Origin: Tupaia tana
Lineage: Eukaryota; Chordata; Mammalia; Scandentia; Tupaiidae
Direction: 5' to 3'
Length of the DNA: 64,000 bases
Assembly: GCA_026018925.1 (NCBI GenBank)
Contig: JAKSZU010000012.1
Span: 25,719,814-25,783,813, forward strand
Shown here: one piece after another, positions 1 through 11,362 of the stretch
Layout: every line of letters starts with the position of its first letter
Position numbering within the stretch: the first letter of the stretch is position 1
The notes under the pieces: generated by a model
The model's database searches: none
The model's input: only the letters and a program-made list of their open reading frames with translations
Told to the model about the DNA's origin: nothing
Position numbers and translations under genes: made by a program

Positions 1-65
1 AAGGAACTTAGGGCCTGTTGATAATGTTACGTGTATGTTGAGAAGTCATAGGAATGGGCAGGGCA

Positions 66-68
66 ATT

Positions 69-109
<41 letters not shown>
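66..109. repeat. (TTTA)n microsatellite
   Basis: About ten uninterrupted TTTA units. The rest of 1-286 is AT-rich sequence in which no gene or repeat family was recognised. Confidence 0.9.
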
Positions 110-286
110 GTGCTGGATCATAAAATACATCTTAATACGTTTTAAAAGAATACAGTACTGAATATATTCTCTTACCAATACATAATTAGATTGGAAAGCA
201 ATAATAATAAGTTAGCATAAAAAGCTCTAAAAGTTGGAAACAAAATAACACATTGAGTAACCAATGGATTAAATAGGAAAATGCAG

Positions 287-446
287 GACCAGCAGGTGGT
301 ATGGTAGTCAAGTCACTGGACTCCCACATGGCCAACTGTGGTTTTAGCACTAGACCTGGTAACTTGCTTTCTCATGTTCTCTTTCTCTCTCTCTCTCTTT
401 CTGTCTTTCCTTGTGAGTGCATGTTCCCTGTGGCAAATTTAAAAAC
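287..446 (+). mobile_element. tRNA-derived SINE, older subfamily
   Basis: The head begins with the 'gaccagcag' motif, followed by a tRNA-like half ('catggccaactgtggtttt' in the B-box region), a CT-rich middle and an A-rich end. It abuts the 5' end of the following L1. It is diverged from the CpG-rich young copies, for example at 3,084. Confidence 0.75.
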
Positions 447-3400
447 AATGATGCAAGCAAGGAAAGAATGGGGAAATATATTCAAAGTGTTAAAGAACAA
501 TTTCAATGAAGAATAATATACCTGGCAAGATTATTCTTCATATGGGGGAAAAAAAGACAAAAATATTCTGGGATACACAAAATCTGAGAATTTACCAACT
601 CCAGACCAGCTCTTCAAGAAATCCTGAAAGGAGTGCTATACTAGGAAAACTAAAGACAGACAGATAGAAATAAGAGAACAACAACATAAAAAAACAACAA
701 CCAAGAATGTTAGGAATAGCTTAATGTTAGGAACAAGTCTGGAAATATTGATAATAATGTTGAATGTTAATGGATAAAATTCTCCTATCAAGAGACACAG
801 ACTGGCTTAATGGATTAAAAAATCAGAAACCTTCCATCTGCTGCCTACAAGAAACTTATCTCATGGATAAAGACATACATAGATTAAAAGCGAAGGACTG
901 GAAAAAGGTATTTCATGCAAATGGAAACCAAAAAAGAGTGAGAGTAGCTATACTGATTTCAGACGAAATGAGCTTTAAGACAAAAAATGTAAGAAGAGAC
1001 AAAGAAAGGCATTATATAGCAGTAAAAGGTCTAATTCATCAAGAAGATATGCTTATAAATATCTATGCACACAATTCAGGAGCATCCAAATATGTAAAGG
1101 AAAGACTGCTAGATCTAAAAGGAGAGATAGACTGTGACACACTAATTGTTGGAGATCTCAATACCTATTATCTCCTTTAGACAGATCAATGAGACAAAAA
1201 ATAAGCAGAGATACAGGACTTAAATGATACCATAAATCAGATAGATTTGACAGATATCTATAGAACTTTCCACCCCAAAACCACAAAATATATATTTTTT
1301 TCAGTCCCGCATGGTATCTTATCAAAGATTGACCACATGATCGGTCAATGATCCAACCTTTGTAGATTCAAAGGTGTAGAAACTATATCCAGCATCTTTC
1401 CTGACTATGTTGGAATTTAATTTGATATTAATTTCAGGAAAAAAACTCAAAAATACACAAATGCATGGAAACTAAATAAACTACTTCTGAAGGGCAAATT
1501 ATATGACAACAAACAAGAACACCTGGATAAGATGGACAAATTCCTGGACACATCTAATCTACCAAGATTGACTCAAGAGGACATAGAAAGCCTGAATAGA
1601 CCTGTAAGAAGCAATGATATTGAATCAGTAATAAATAACCTTCCAACAAAGAAAAGTCCAGATTCCTATGGCTTCACTTCTGAATTTTACAAAACTATTA
1701 AAGAAGAGGTAACCCCTATTCTACTCAGACTATTTCTAGAGATTCAAAAGGAAGGAATCCTCCTGATCTATGAAGCCCCTATCACTATCATTCCTAAAAT
1801 GGTAAGGATATGACAAAAAAGGACATCTTAAGAGCTGTATCTCTGATGAATATAGATACAAAAATTCTCAACGAGATACTTGCAAACGTATTGAACAGCA
1901 TATAAAAATGGTTATTCATTATGACCAGGTAGCTTTATTCCAGGAATGCAAGGGTGGTTCAACATACACAAAGCCATAAATGTAATATACCATATTAATA
2001 GAAAGATAAAAACCATATGATCATTTCAATCAATGCAGAAAAAGTATTTGACAAAATACAACATTCCTTCATGATTAAGACTTTCAGTAAAATCAGCATA
2101 GAAGGCTTGTTTATCAGCATAATAAAAGCCATCTATGAAAAACCTATAGCTAACATTATACTGAAAGCTTTTCCACTAAAAACTGGTAGAAGACAAGGCT
2201 GCCCACTCCCTCCATTCCTATTTGACATAGTACTGGAAGTCTAGCCAATGTAATCAGACAAGAGAAAGAAAGAGTATTACAATAGGGAAAGAAGAGTTGA
2301 AATTTTCTGTTTGTAGATGACATGATTGTATACATAGAAGACCCAATAGTATCCACAAAAAAAACTTCTCAAAGTAATAAATGCATATGGTAAAGTGGTA
2401 GGATATGAAATTAACTTATAAGATCTATACACAAACAACAAACAGACAGCGGCAGAACTGAAGAAAGTAATCCCATTTACCATAGCCACAAAAAGTATAA
2501 AATATTTAGGAACAAAACTAATTAAGGAAGTCAAAGACCTCAATAAGGAAAACTATGAAAATCTTAAAAAATAAATAGAAAATGACACAAAAAAGTAGAA
2601 GGACGTCCTACGTTCTTAGATGAGGACAATTAATATAATAAAAAATGGCAATCCTACTCAAACATATCTACATATTTAATGCAAACCCTATAAAATTACA
2701 AGATACATTCTTCACAGATCTAGAAAAAAATAAAAACAATCATAGAATTCTTCTGGAATCATAAAAGACCCCGTATTGCCAAAGCAATCCTACACAAAAA
2801 GAGTGGAGTGGGTGGCATCTTACTTCCTGACCCCAAAATATATTACAAAGCTGTGATAGTCAAAACAGCATGGTATTGGCACAAAAACACACATGAGAAC
2901 CAATGGGACAGAGTACAAACCCCAGAAATAAACCTTTAAACAGACAGTCAACTGTTCTTTCACAAAAGGTATCCATCAGTCCTGTGGAAATAGGTGTTGC
3001 AAATGGTGTTGGAAAAACTGGGTACCCACCTGCAGGAAGATGAATCTGAAACACCATCAACTCAAAGTGGATCAAAGATCTAGGGAACCAGCAGTTAGCG
3101 TAATGGCTATGTCGCTGGACTCCCACGTAGTCGACCGCGGTTCGCGTCCCGGACCCGGTGGCTTACAACTCACGCCGGGCGCGTGTGCGTGCGTGCCCAA
3201 GATCCCGAGAGGAGAATGGAGGAGAAGGGATTGCGGCGTGACCATCCCCCCTGGGGAGTGATTTCTCGCTTTCTGTCTCTGTCTGGCGAGCGCACGCGCT
3301 CTATAGCGAAAAACCTCTCCAAAAAAAAAAAAAAAAAAAAAAAAAAAGATCTAAACCTAAGACCTCAAACTATAAAACTACTGGTGGAAAACACTGGGAA

Positions 3401-4582
3401 ACTCTGGGGGTCATTGGGGTAGGCAAAGGCTTTTAAAGTAAGACCCCCAAAGCACAGGCAATAATCCCCAAAATAGACAAATGGGATTACATCAGATTAA
3501 GAAGTTTCTGCACAGCAAAGGACACAGTAATTAGTGTGAATCAGCAACCCTTGGAATGGGAGAAAATTTTTGTGAACTATTCCTTAGATAAAGGACTGAT
3601 AACCAGAACACACAGGGAACTCAAGTGGCTTACCCGGAAGAAAATGATTAACCCAATTAAAATATGGGAAAATGAGCTGGATAAACAACTCTCTAAGGAA
3701 GACATACAAACAGCCAAAAGCATAGAAAAAAATGCTCAACATCCCTCATCATAAGGGAGATGCAGATGAAAACTATGATGAGATACCACCTAACCCCAGT
3801 CAGAATGTTGAAGATTAAAAAAAAAAATGAGAAGTGCTGAATGTGGTGAAAGGGGAATTCTCTTACATTGTTGGTGGTAATGTAAATTGGTCCAACCATT
3901 GTGGAGAATAATATGAAGATTTCTCAAAGACCTTCAAATACAATTACCATATGATCCAGGAATTCTACTCCTGGGTATCTACCCAAATGACAGGAGAACA
4001 CTCAATTGGAAAAGCACTTGCACATCTACATTTATTGTGGCATTATTCTTGATTACTGAGACATAGAACCAACCCAAATGTCCACAAACAGATAAATAGA
4101 TTGAAAAAGGGTGGCACATATACTCCATGGAATACTATTCAGCCATAAAAAACAACAAGACCCTGGCATTTTATAGAAAGTTGATGATATGGAAGATTTG
4201 TTGCTGAGTGAAGCAAGTCAGGCTATGAAACAGAGACATTGTATGTCCCCACTTTACATATATCATCTGTCTGCACTCTATTGTAGAGACTGAAAGACTG
4301 GAGGACATAAAAGCCTTGAAAATTGTTATGGACACTAGGGATGAAGTGGAAGGAGAGTGGGAGAGGTGAAGAGTGTAGGAAAGGAAATATGGAAAAAAAA
4401 TAGAGAGGTAATGCACTTGTGGGACACAGAAATGGTTTATTACCTGTTGATGATGACATGTATAGTATTCTTAACTGGGTTGATCTGAGGCGTTTATCAT
4501 GCTGGATAAAGTCTCTATAATCTAAATGATGTATAGTGATTGAATGAATAAGTAATAATAATAATAACAATAATAAATACAC
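447..4582 (+). mobile_element. LINE-1, 5'-truncated and decayed, with internal deletion
   Basis: The element starts inside the C-terminal part of ORF1 (about 447-650) and continues through ORF2 to a 3'UTR and A-rich tail near 4,582. Readable ORF2 pieces are endonuclease (764-1180), the region before the reverse transcriptase (1532-1813), reverse transcriptase core (2017-2244) and the C-terminal part (3536-3754). Stops and frameshifts separate them. At about 1,490 the reading jumps from endonuclease-end sequence straight to the 'MDKFLD' region; about 490 bp present in the L1 at 35,734-41,633 are missing. A SINE interrupts it at 3,084-3,344. It cannot encode a working protein. Confidence 0.93.
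3084..3344 (+). mobile_element. young CpG-rich tRNA-derived SINE
   Basis: A nearly intact copy with a Pol III A box 'tagcgtaatgg' at 3,096-3,106 and a B box 'ggttcgcgtcc' at 3,139-3,149. A unique body with many intact CpGs, a CT-rich stretch and a pure A tail of more than 20 follow. It is flanked by a short target-site duplication 'agatcta' and interrupts the L1. The intact CpGs and clean tail suggest recent insertion. Confidence 0.93.
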
Positions 4583-4696
4583 TGTTAGAAAAAGAAAGAA
4601 ACAGCAACAAAAGTTAGGAAATATTTCAAATTGCTTAATAATTACAGCAGAATTTGTGGGATGCCACTAAGGAGAACACAGATGAAAATTTATACC

Positions 4697-4848
4697 TTAT
4701 GGGGCCAGCAGATGGTGAGGTGGTTAAAGGTGCTGGATTCCCATATGGCTGACTGTGGTTTGAGTCCCAGATCTGGTGGCTTGCTTTCTCACTTTCCCTT
4801 TCTCAATATCTCTCTGTGTCTCTATCTGGTTAAATTAAAAAATTAATG
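4697..4848 (+). mobile_element. tRNA-derived SINE, older subfamily
   Basis: The head 'ggggccagcagatggtg' is followed by a tRNA-like half and a CT-rich end. It lacks the long GC-rich body of the young subfamily and lies immediately before a young SINE. Confidence 0.8.
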
Positions 4849-4853
4849 ACGGG

Positions 4854-5116
4854 AACCAGCAGTTAGCGTAATGGCTATGTCGCTGGACTCCCACGTAGTC
4901 GACCACGGTTCGCGTCCCGGACCCAGTGGCTTAAAACTCACGCCGGGAGTGTGTGCATGCGTGCCCAAGATCCCGAGAGGAGAAAGGAGGAGAAGGGATT
5001 GCAGCATGGCCATCCACCCTGGCGGAGTGATTTCTTGCTTTCTGTCTCTATGTCTCTCTCTGTTTGTCTGGTGAGCACACACGCCCTATAGCAAAAACCT
5101 CTCAAAAAAAAAAAAA
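4854..5116 (+). mobile_element. young CpG-rich tRNA-derived SINE
   Basis: It shows the same head, A box, B box, body and 'caaaaacctct' end as the copy at 3,084, closing in a run of A. A few CpG sites have decayed. Confidence 0.92.
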
Positions 5117-5751
5117 GTTGTGTCAATGAGTATTCCAAAACTATATGAAATTCTTAAATATCTGCTATATATTAGTATGTTATTAGTCATACTTATAATA
5201 CTACATAGTTATAATATTGTATGTCATAGAAATAAAATTAGATAAAAATGCATCAATTCTACTATATTCTGCACACTGTGCTAGACATAAAGTTAATGGA
5301 GAACATTTTCAAGAATTTAATCCTCATGTAACTTGCAATCCAGATTAGATATAGTTTTGAGTCATCATTTAAAGAAAGCTGGTTTTAGTCTAAGGACAAA
5401 AGAAAACTACTGATACTGTAATGTAATATAATACTAAAATGGAATTGTAATGAGGGTAGGGGCCATAACTACTTAATTCACCTTCTTATCCCTGTGACTA
5501 ATCTAGTGCTGGACATATAGTTGCCAATAATAAATAAATATTTGTTGAACAACTGAGATTTACATACAGTAAATTGGCTACTGGAATTCATGTAGGTGTC
5601 AAATAGCATGAAATTCAGGAAACTGTAAAAATTAGGAAATCAGATAGCTTTGTTAAGAAATACTGGAAAGGCTCAATGAAAGGAAATATATTAATATAAT
5701 TTTTCATGATATCAAAAGTATAATAAAGGAATCTTTAGGAGAGTGATCTTG
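5117..5751. other. intergenic stretch with a probable L2/MIR-type tail
   Basis: AT-rich sequence without a credible reading frame. About 5,450-5,560 reads like the end of an L2/MIR element on the + strand ('aataaatatttgttgaac' context). Nothing else was recognised. Confidence 0.4.
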
Positions 5752-6050
5752 GGATCAGCAGATGACATAATGGTTATATTGCTGCACTCCCACGTAGTTG
5801 TCTGTGGTTTGAGTCCTGGACCTGGTGGCTTAAAACTCATGCTGGGTGCATGCACTTGTGTGACCAAAATCCAAAGAGGAGACTGGAGGAGAAAGGATTG
5901 TGTTGTGGTCATTCCTTCTGGGGGGGGTGGGGGGGCGGTGGTGGTGATTTCTCACTTTCTCTCTCTCTCTCTCTCTCTCTCTGGTGAGTGCATATGCCCT
6001 ATAGCAAATTATAGCAAAAATCTCTTTTAAAAAAAAGAAAAAAATAAAGA
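5752..6050 (+). mobile_element. tRNA-derived SINE, intermediate age
   Basis: The head 'gggatcagcagatgacata' is followed by the tRNA half, the long body with a G-rich insertion at about 5,920-5,945, a (CT)n run and an A-rich tail. Flanks resemble each other ('gagagtgatct' before, 'gagagtgacct' after), suggesting a target-site duplication. Confidence 0.85.
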
Positions 6051-6063
6051 GAGAGTGACCTAC

Positions 6064-6345
6064 ATAGTTATTTGTTTTTTGTTTGTTTATTTTATTTTGT
6101 TTTATTTTATACATTCAATCACATTATTTAGCTTACAAAGTGAATATTTCAATATGTGAACATTTCTCCTTAGTCCAGTTGATTAAACTATAAAATATCT
6201 TCAACAGATAATACTACATTTCTTTGTCCCGTTAATGCTTTGCCTCCATATCTTTCTTCTAAATGTCCTTCTTCAGGCCCTACTCTTCCACACACACTAT
6301 ATCTGGTATTTATACCCGTTTACTGTGTTTGTATATCCTTTGAGT
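6064..6345 (-). mobile_element. LINE-1 3' end, short 5'-truncated copy
   Basis: A T-rich start and 3'UTR sequence match the minus-strand L1 3' end at 41,765-42,050. It is flanked by an imperfect duplication 'gagtgacctacatag' / 'gagtgacctatgtag', partly shared with the end of the preceding SINE. Confidence 0.75.
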
Positions 6346-6659
6346 GACCTATGTAGCTAAACAAATTGATACATATTTGAATTTCAACTCAATTTCAAAT
6401 CCTGAACCCCACATCTCAATTATTGGCAACCCATAGCACTTTGACAAGAGGTAAAATGAGTGTCCCCAAGAGATGCAGTCTGTCAGTTGCTGGGTCTCAG
6501 TGTCCCAAACTGCTACTTCTCCCAGTTGGCTTGGAGGTGGAGGTGTGATCATGTGAGCAATTGACTGCAGGCCATAAAACCCTCTAGATTTTTTCAGCAG
6601 AGCCAGGGAAGCAGCTCCAGCTCTGATTATCAAATGCAAAAGCAGCTGATTTCTCAAGC

Positions 6660-7070
6660 AGGATCTAATCTGTTGCATCCTCTGTGAGTTCCAGGGCTAA
6701 GGGAGGGGATCAACTGCACTGGTCCAGTAGCATCTGGGTTACCAGTACACTCAGAATAGGAAACTTTCTCCTTATTCCTATACTGGCTTCCATGAAAAAT
6801 GAGAGAAAAGGCTGTGAGCATGGTACTTAATGCATGAACATTCAGAAATCCTGAGTTTCTCCCTGAAGAGACTATTGTACAGTCTCAGTAACCTCATACC
6901 ACTGGATATAAGGGATCCCAGGTGTTCTGTGGCTGACGACTTCATGCAAGTCTGCCCAGAAGAGTAGTTTAGCGATTCCAGAGATGGAAAGGATGATTCT
7001 GGGATATTGTTGCCTCCTCCTAACATTGCTAGTGCTAACAAGAGAGAAAGTCTACTCTGATTATTACACA
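6660..7070. other. diverged homologue of the segment at 22,500-22,920
   Basis: Several blocks align collinearly with 22,500-22,920 (and 48,995-49,415), including 'gagttccaggg', 'aaaatgagag' and 'cagaaatcctgag', at roughly two-thirds identity by eye. Neither copy was matched to a known repeat. It may be the flank of an older OR paralogue or an unrecognised old repeat. The stretches 6,346-6,660 and 7,070-7,250 hold nothing recognisable. Confidence 0.4.
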
Positions 7071-7251
7071 GAATTTACGATTTACATCCAACAGAAATAG
7101 ACTTCTCTATGATTTTATCCTTATAGTCATTTTTGTTGTCTTTCCATTGAAGGCCAATCATATAGTCAAAAGTTATAACTTAGTTAAAATAGTTACACTT
7201 CCCTGAAACATTCCTTATAAGTTTTTAACATCATAATGTGGACACTATTTT

Positions 7252-7510
7252 TAAAAGTTTATTAATTAATTAATTTTTTTATTCCATGAATGAGAGAACA
7301 AGAGAAAAATTGCACTCCAACAGAGCAACAGGGTCTTGATGCTGCTAAACACCTCCAGCCCCAACCAGCCCAGGATCATGGGCACATGAACACCTGGCAC
7401 TCAGGGAGATCTCTGAGCATGGACATAGAACCTTTCCATGTGGGTCATAGGGCATGCTTTTTACTTCTATGTCACTGTCTACTTCTGGATATCTTTTTTT
7501 TTTTGGTTGA
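7252..7510 (-). mobile_element. second tRNA-type SINE family, old copy
   Basis: A T-rich left end is followed by an 'atgagagaacaagag' region and a body resembling the copies at 12,552 and 18,505. The tail-left orientation puts it on the minus strand. Boundaries are approximate. Confidence 0.5.
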
Positions 7511-7937
7511 TTTTTTAAAGGTGGTCTTAAAAAAAGAGGTTTCTTAAATCAAGGAACACTGAACAGAACACTATATACTAAGCAAGGTCGGACCAGAACA
7601 AAATAGAACAGAGTCCATCACTTTTTCTCTGATCACTATTACTTTTTATGTTCATATAATGGCTTCATATGTTTCTAATAGTTCTTATTAAATGACTATA
7701 CCTAACATTCAACTAATTTTTCTTTCTAACGTTTCACCTGACAACTCATCCAGGTTTCTAATCATGTTTTCTTTACCCTGATTCCTTTTTAACCCCTCTT
7801 TTCTCATCTTTTATATTAAGGACACCCTTCTTAGTGAAATCTAGGTAGCAGAAAGATGAGTCAAATTAGAATGGTTCTCCACAAGGTAAGGAAGGATGAG
7901 GGCAGGGACAAGAGGGCTTCAAGACTGGGAATTATAG
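7511..7937. other. intergenic, nothing recognised
   Basis: No credible coding frame or repeat signature was seen. The last 15 bases (7,923-7,937) are the first copy of a target sequence that recurs after each of the next two SINEs. Confidence 0.4.
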
Positions 7938-8197
7938 GGGACCAGCAGTTAGTGTAATGGCTATGTCGCCGGACTCCCACGTAGTCCACCGCGGTTCGTG
8001 TCCCAGACCCAGTGGCTTAAAACTCACGCTGGGCACGTGTGCGTGCGTGCCCAAGATCCCGAGAGGAGAAGGGATTGCGATGTGGCCATCACCCCTGGGG
8101 GGTGATTTCTCACTTTCTGTCTTTCTGTCTCTCTCTGTCTGCCGAGCACACGTGCCCTATAGCAAAAACCTCTCCAAAAAAAAAAAAAAAAAAAAAA
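7938..8197 (+). mobile_element. young CpG-rich tRNA-derived SINE, first of a tandem pair
   Basis: A complete copy with head, A/B boxes, body and long A tail. The target 'gactgggaattatagg' precedes it (7,923-7,938) and 'actgggaattatagg' follows (8,198-8,212). Confidence 0.93.
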
Positions 8198-8210
8198 CTG
8201 GGAATTATAG

Positions 8211-8480
8211 GGACCAGCAGTTTGCATAATGGCTATGTTGCTGAACTCCCACATAGTTGACTGTGGTTCAAGTCCTGGACCCAGTGGCTTAACCTCATGC
8301 CGGGTGCGTGTGCATGTGTGCCCAAGATCCCGAGAGGAGAATGGAGGAGAATGGAGGAGAAGGGATTGCGGCGTGGCCATCCCCCCTAGTGGGTGATTTC
8401 TCGCTTTCTGTCTCTCTGTCTCTGTCCTTTTGGCGAGCGCCTATAGCAAAAACCTCTCAAAAAAAAAAAAAAAAAAAAAA
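8211..8480 (+). mobile_element. young tRNA-derived SINE, second of a tandem pair
   Basis: A second full copy in the same orientation, directly after the repeated target. A third copy of the target 'gactgggaattata' lies at 8,484-8,497. Its head is slightly more decayed and its body has a local 10-bp duplication ('aatggaggag'). Confidence 0.93.
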
Positions 8481-8497
8481 GAAGACTGGGAATTATA

Positions 8498-8996
8498 AAG
8501 CATGATCACAGATGGGGACCACACATTAGCAGAGGATAAAAAAAAAAATCAAGGAAGGGATCTTTCAGAGATAGCAGAATAAGAGAGGTAAAAGAGAGTA
8601 AGTAGAGGGTGTGAAATAAGAGTAATGCAGAGCAATGGATTATTATCTGGAACAGAATATTGTAAGATATCTAAGCTATTTCTCTTTCACAAAGGAAGAA
8701 TCACCAGGTTGTTTGGTGCTGGAAAATGTATGACAACAAAACTTATATGGCAGAGAAAGGAATCAGGATTTTTCCATTTCACCAACCATCAGGCTTTTAG
8801 GGCCACACAACCCTTAAATAGAATGAATTAATCTCCCAAGCTCCAATGAGAATGTTGTGCCACCATTATCCCTACTTCAGGTCCATTGGTTCCTCAGTTC
8901 CTCTTTATACTTTTAGCTTTGTCCCCTGGCTCCCCTCAATTCTCCCATGGATTTCCTTAGCCTTGTGATTAATATTTTTCTGCCTTTCTTCTTCTT
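8498..8996. other. intergenic, nothing recognised
   Basis: No OR exon, L1 protein or SINE signature was seen. Short open frames here show no family resemblance. Confidence 0.4.
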
Positions 8997-9250
8997 TTAT
9001 TTATTTTTTTAGAGAGGTTTTTCTATAGGGTGTTTGTGCTCACAGGAAAGACAGAAAGTGAAAAATCACCCCTCCCCCCCCAGAAGGTATGGCCATGTCG
9101 CAATCCCTTCTCCTCCATTCTCCTCTCGGGATCTTGGGCATGCACACACATGTGCCCGACATGAGTTTAAGTCACTGGGTCTAGGTCTTGAACCGTGGTC
9201 AACTACACGGGAGTCCAGCAATGTAGCCATTATGCCATTTGCTGGTCCCA
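8997..9250 (-). mobile_element. young tRNA-derived SINE
   Basis: Reverse-oriented copy: T run, 'agagaggtttttctatag' (complement of the tail region), body, tRNA half, and head complement 'tgctggtccc' at the right end. Confidence 0.9.
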
Positions 9251-9636
9251 TTTTCTTCTTCTTCTTTTTTTAATCTTTAAACTAAACTAAAACTGAAAAT
9301 TCTTAAATATAATCTCAAGGATTCATTAAGGCTTTATTGAGCATCAGATGTGACAAACACACTATAGGATAAAAAGAAGGAAAGTAAACTCTGTGAACTT
9401 CAGAGGTTTTGTAGTGAGTTGGAGAAAGGAAGGAGAGAAAGTCAGATAGGAGTGTGTTTACATTGCAGGGTATAGAAATGGTAATTGTTCCTCAAGGACA
9501 AGTTCTTTTAATCATCTCCCATTTCTCTTTGTCATCGATATTTTTTCCCTACCATCTTTTGCTGCTTAGCTTAAACATATTCAAATTTCTTTCATTAAAA
9601 AGCAAAACAAAACAAACAAACAAAGAAACAGAAACA

Positions 9637-9880
9637 GAGCCAGTAGTTGGCATGGTGGTTAAGGTGCCTGGATCCTACATGGCCAACTATGTGATTTGAA
9701 TCTCAGACTTGGTGGCTTGAGAAACCTGATGGTTGCATGGGTGTGCATGTCCAAAATCCTGAAAGAAGAAATAGAGAAGGGATTGAAGCATGACCATATC
9801 TGATGGGAGCTGCTTTCTTACTTTCCCTCTATTTCTCTCCAATGAATGCACACACCCTCTAGAAAATTAAAACAAACAAT
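9637..9880 (+). mobile_element. tRNA-derived SINE, older subfamily
   Basis: The head 'gagccagtagttggcatgg' is followed by a diverged body and A-rich end. The interval 9,251-9,636 to its left holds no recognised feature. Confidence 0.75.
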
Positions 9881-10019
9881 ATCGATACCCCTACTTTGAA
9901 ATGTATTGCTATCTCCACATTAGGCTTTCCCTGCACATAGTTGTTTGCTGAAGCAAAGATGTCTGACATGCTGATCAGTCCTTCCTATCTGTATTATTCA
10001 AGTCCTGCTGACTTCTGTT

Positions 10020-10280
10020 CTGCATTCTATTTCTCTTCCCAGATCCTGTTTTTTTACTAGGATCACCATCTTTTACAGTTGCCAAATTCAATGGATAAGT
10101 TTTTTCTTCATATTATCAAAATTCGCCTTGTAGATATATCTGGTCACTCCATTTGATTTTCAATTATGTCTCTGGTCATCCCTTTTAATCTCTTTACCTC
10201 CTTGATGATCTCTTTACCTCTTCTGGTTGTATGTTGAAGGCTGATGTTTCTTAGTGTTTCATTGTTATGCCTTTAAAAAT
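10020..10280 (+). mobile_element. L2 (LINE-2) fragment
   Basis: Phrases such as 'gttgccaaattcaatgg' match the L2 3' coding region by recognition. An apparent continuation lies at 10,500-10,650, beyond an inserted SINE. L2 sequence of the same orientation also lies upstream of OR B and OR C. Confidence 0.55.
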
Positions 10281-10311
10281 TATTTAATTTTACTTATCAT
10301 CATCATTATTT

Positions 10312-10338
10312 TTTAATTTGCTACAGTGCATATGTGCT

Positions 10339-10420
<82 letters not shown>

Positions 10421-10497
10421 TCCTTGTCCAAGACTTGAACCACAGTTGACCATGTGGTAGTCCAACACCTTAACCACTATGCTATGCATTGCCCCCT
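10312..10497 (-). mobile_element. tRNA-derived SINE with expanded (TG)n(AG)n tract
   Basis: The right end is a reverse-oriented tRNA half ('accttaaccactatgc'). The CT-rich part of the SINE has grown into a compound (TG)n(AG)n microsatellite at 10,339-10,416. Confidence 0.8.
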
Positions 10498-10679
10498 GTC
10501 AAACTTATTTTACTCTATATATTCTTCTTTTATTATATATATTCTCTTTAGGTAAATTTATTAAGCCAGACGTTTTGAACTACATGCTGTGTGCTAATTT
10601 CTCATCTTTTATCTTAAACTTTGCGCTACCAGAGAGTAAGCTGCTCCAACACTTCAGGTCATATATGTTTTCATAGCTT

Positions 10680-11362
10680 ATGAAATATCAAGATTGGGTC
10701 CATAATTTCTGCCTTCATGACATGCACTAAATCTATTCAAACCTACTGTCTGCCTTGTGAAATTCTTAGTCATCTAAACTAGAAGAGAGAATGCAATTTT
10801 AGAATTCTCAACCTCTCTTATTTTCCTCTAGTTTATAACAGGATTCGGAACATATCAAATTTTTCCAGCTCAAATTTACTTTGGTGTGTGATGAGTGAGG
10901 AAAAATAATTTTTCAACCATTAATAATTACGTCAACAATACTTACTGAAAATACCTTATAACTACTTAGATATTATGAAACATTTATTAATTGTAGATTA
11001 CTCGGTAAACTAGTGAGTGTTTTTGTCTTATCAGATATTTAAATAGTCTGCTTTGTCAGTATTGCTTGAAAACATTTTTTTTGTGGCTTGAAAGTGTTTT
11101 AATGAGGCAAAATGTCTAGTTATATTTCTTCTTTGTTTTTAAGCTAGTCTTATTATTTATTCAAATTAACTTCTAAAATAATTTGCTAAGCCTTTCCCTG
11201 TTCATATTAATAACATTTGTTGAATTTTGCTTTCATTCAGGATTGATCTTCTATAGCCTATCAATTATCTGGATTGGAATATTAGCAAATATTTTGATGG
11301 TTATGCTTTCTATTGAAATAATTCGGACCCAGGTGAAATCTGCTCAGTTTGGAGTTTATCTC
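10680..11362. other. upstream flank of OR A, not homologous to OR B/C upstream
   Basis: This stretch does not match the corresponding sequence upstream of OR B or OR C, which match each other closely. Only the last ~25 bases before the ATG show weak resemblance. No promoter was identified. Confidence 0.5.

Noticed and set aside
3096-3149. A functional tRNA gene
   Set aside because: A and B boxes are present, but the anticodon arm and acceptor stem do not pair and the sequence continues into a SINE body with an A tail.
3040-3422. Plus-strand frames of 73-79 codons in SINE sequence, recurring at many SINE loci
   Set aside because: Products of the GC-rich SINE body ending in poly-Lys from the A tail.
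10339-10416. (TG)n(AG)n tract as a regulatory Z-DNA element
   Set aside because: It is explained as expansion of the CT/AG-rich part of a SINE; no evidence for function.
11183-11362. In-frame upstream extension of OR A (60 extra residues)
   Set aside because: It begins at a non-ATG codon, is hydrophobic by composition only, and has no counterpart in OR B/C. The ATG at 11,363 aligns with theirs and gives the normal OR length.
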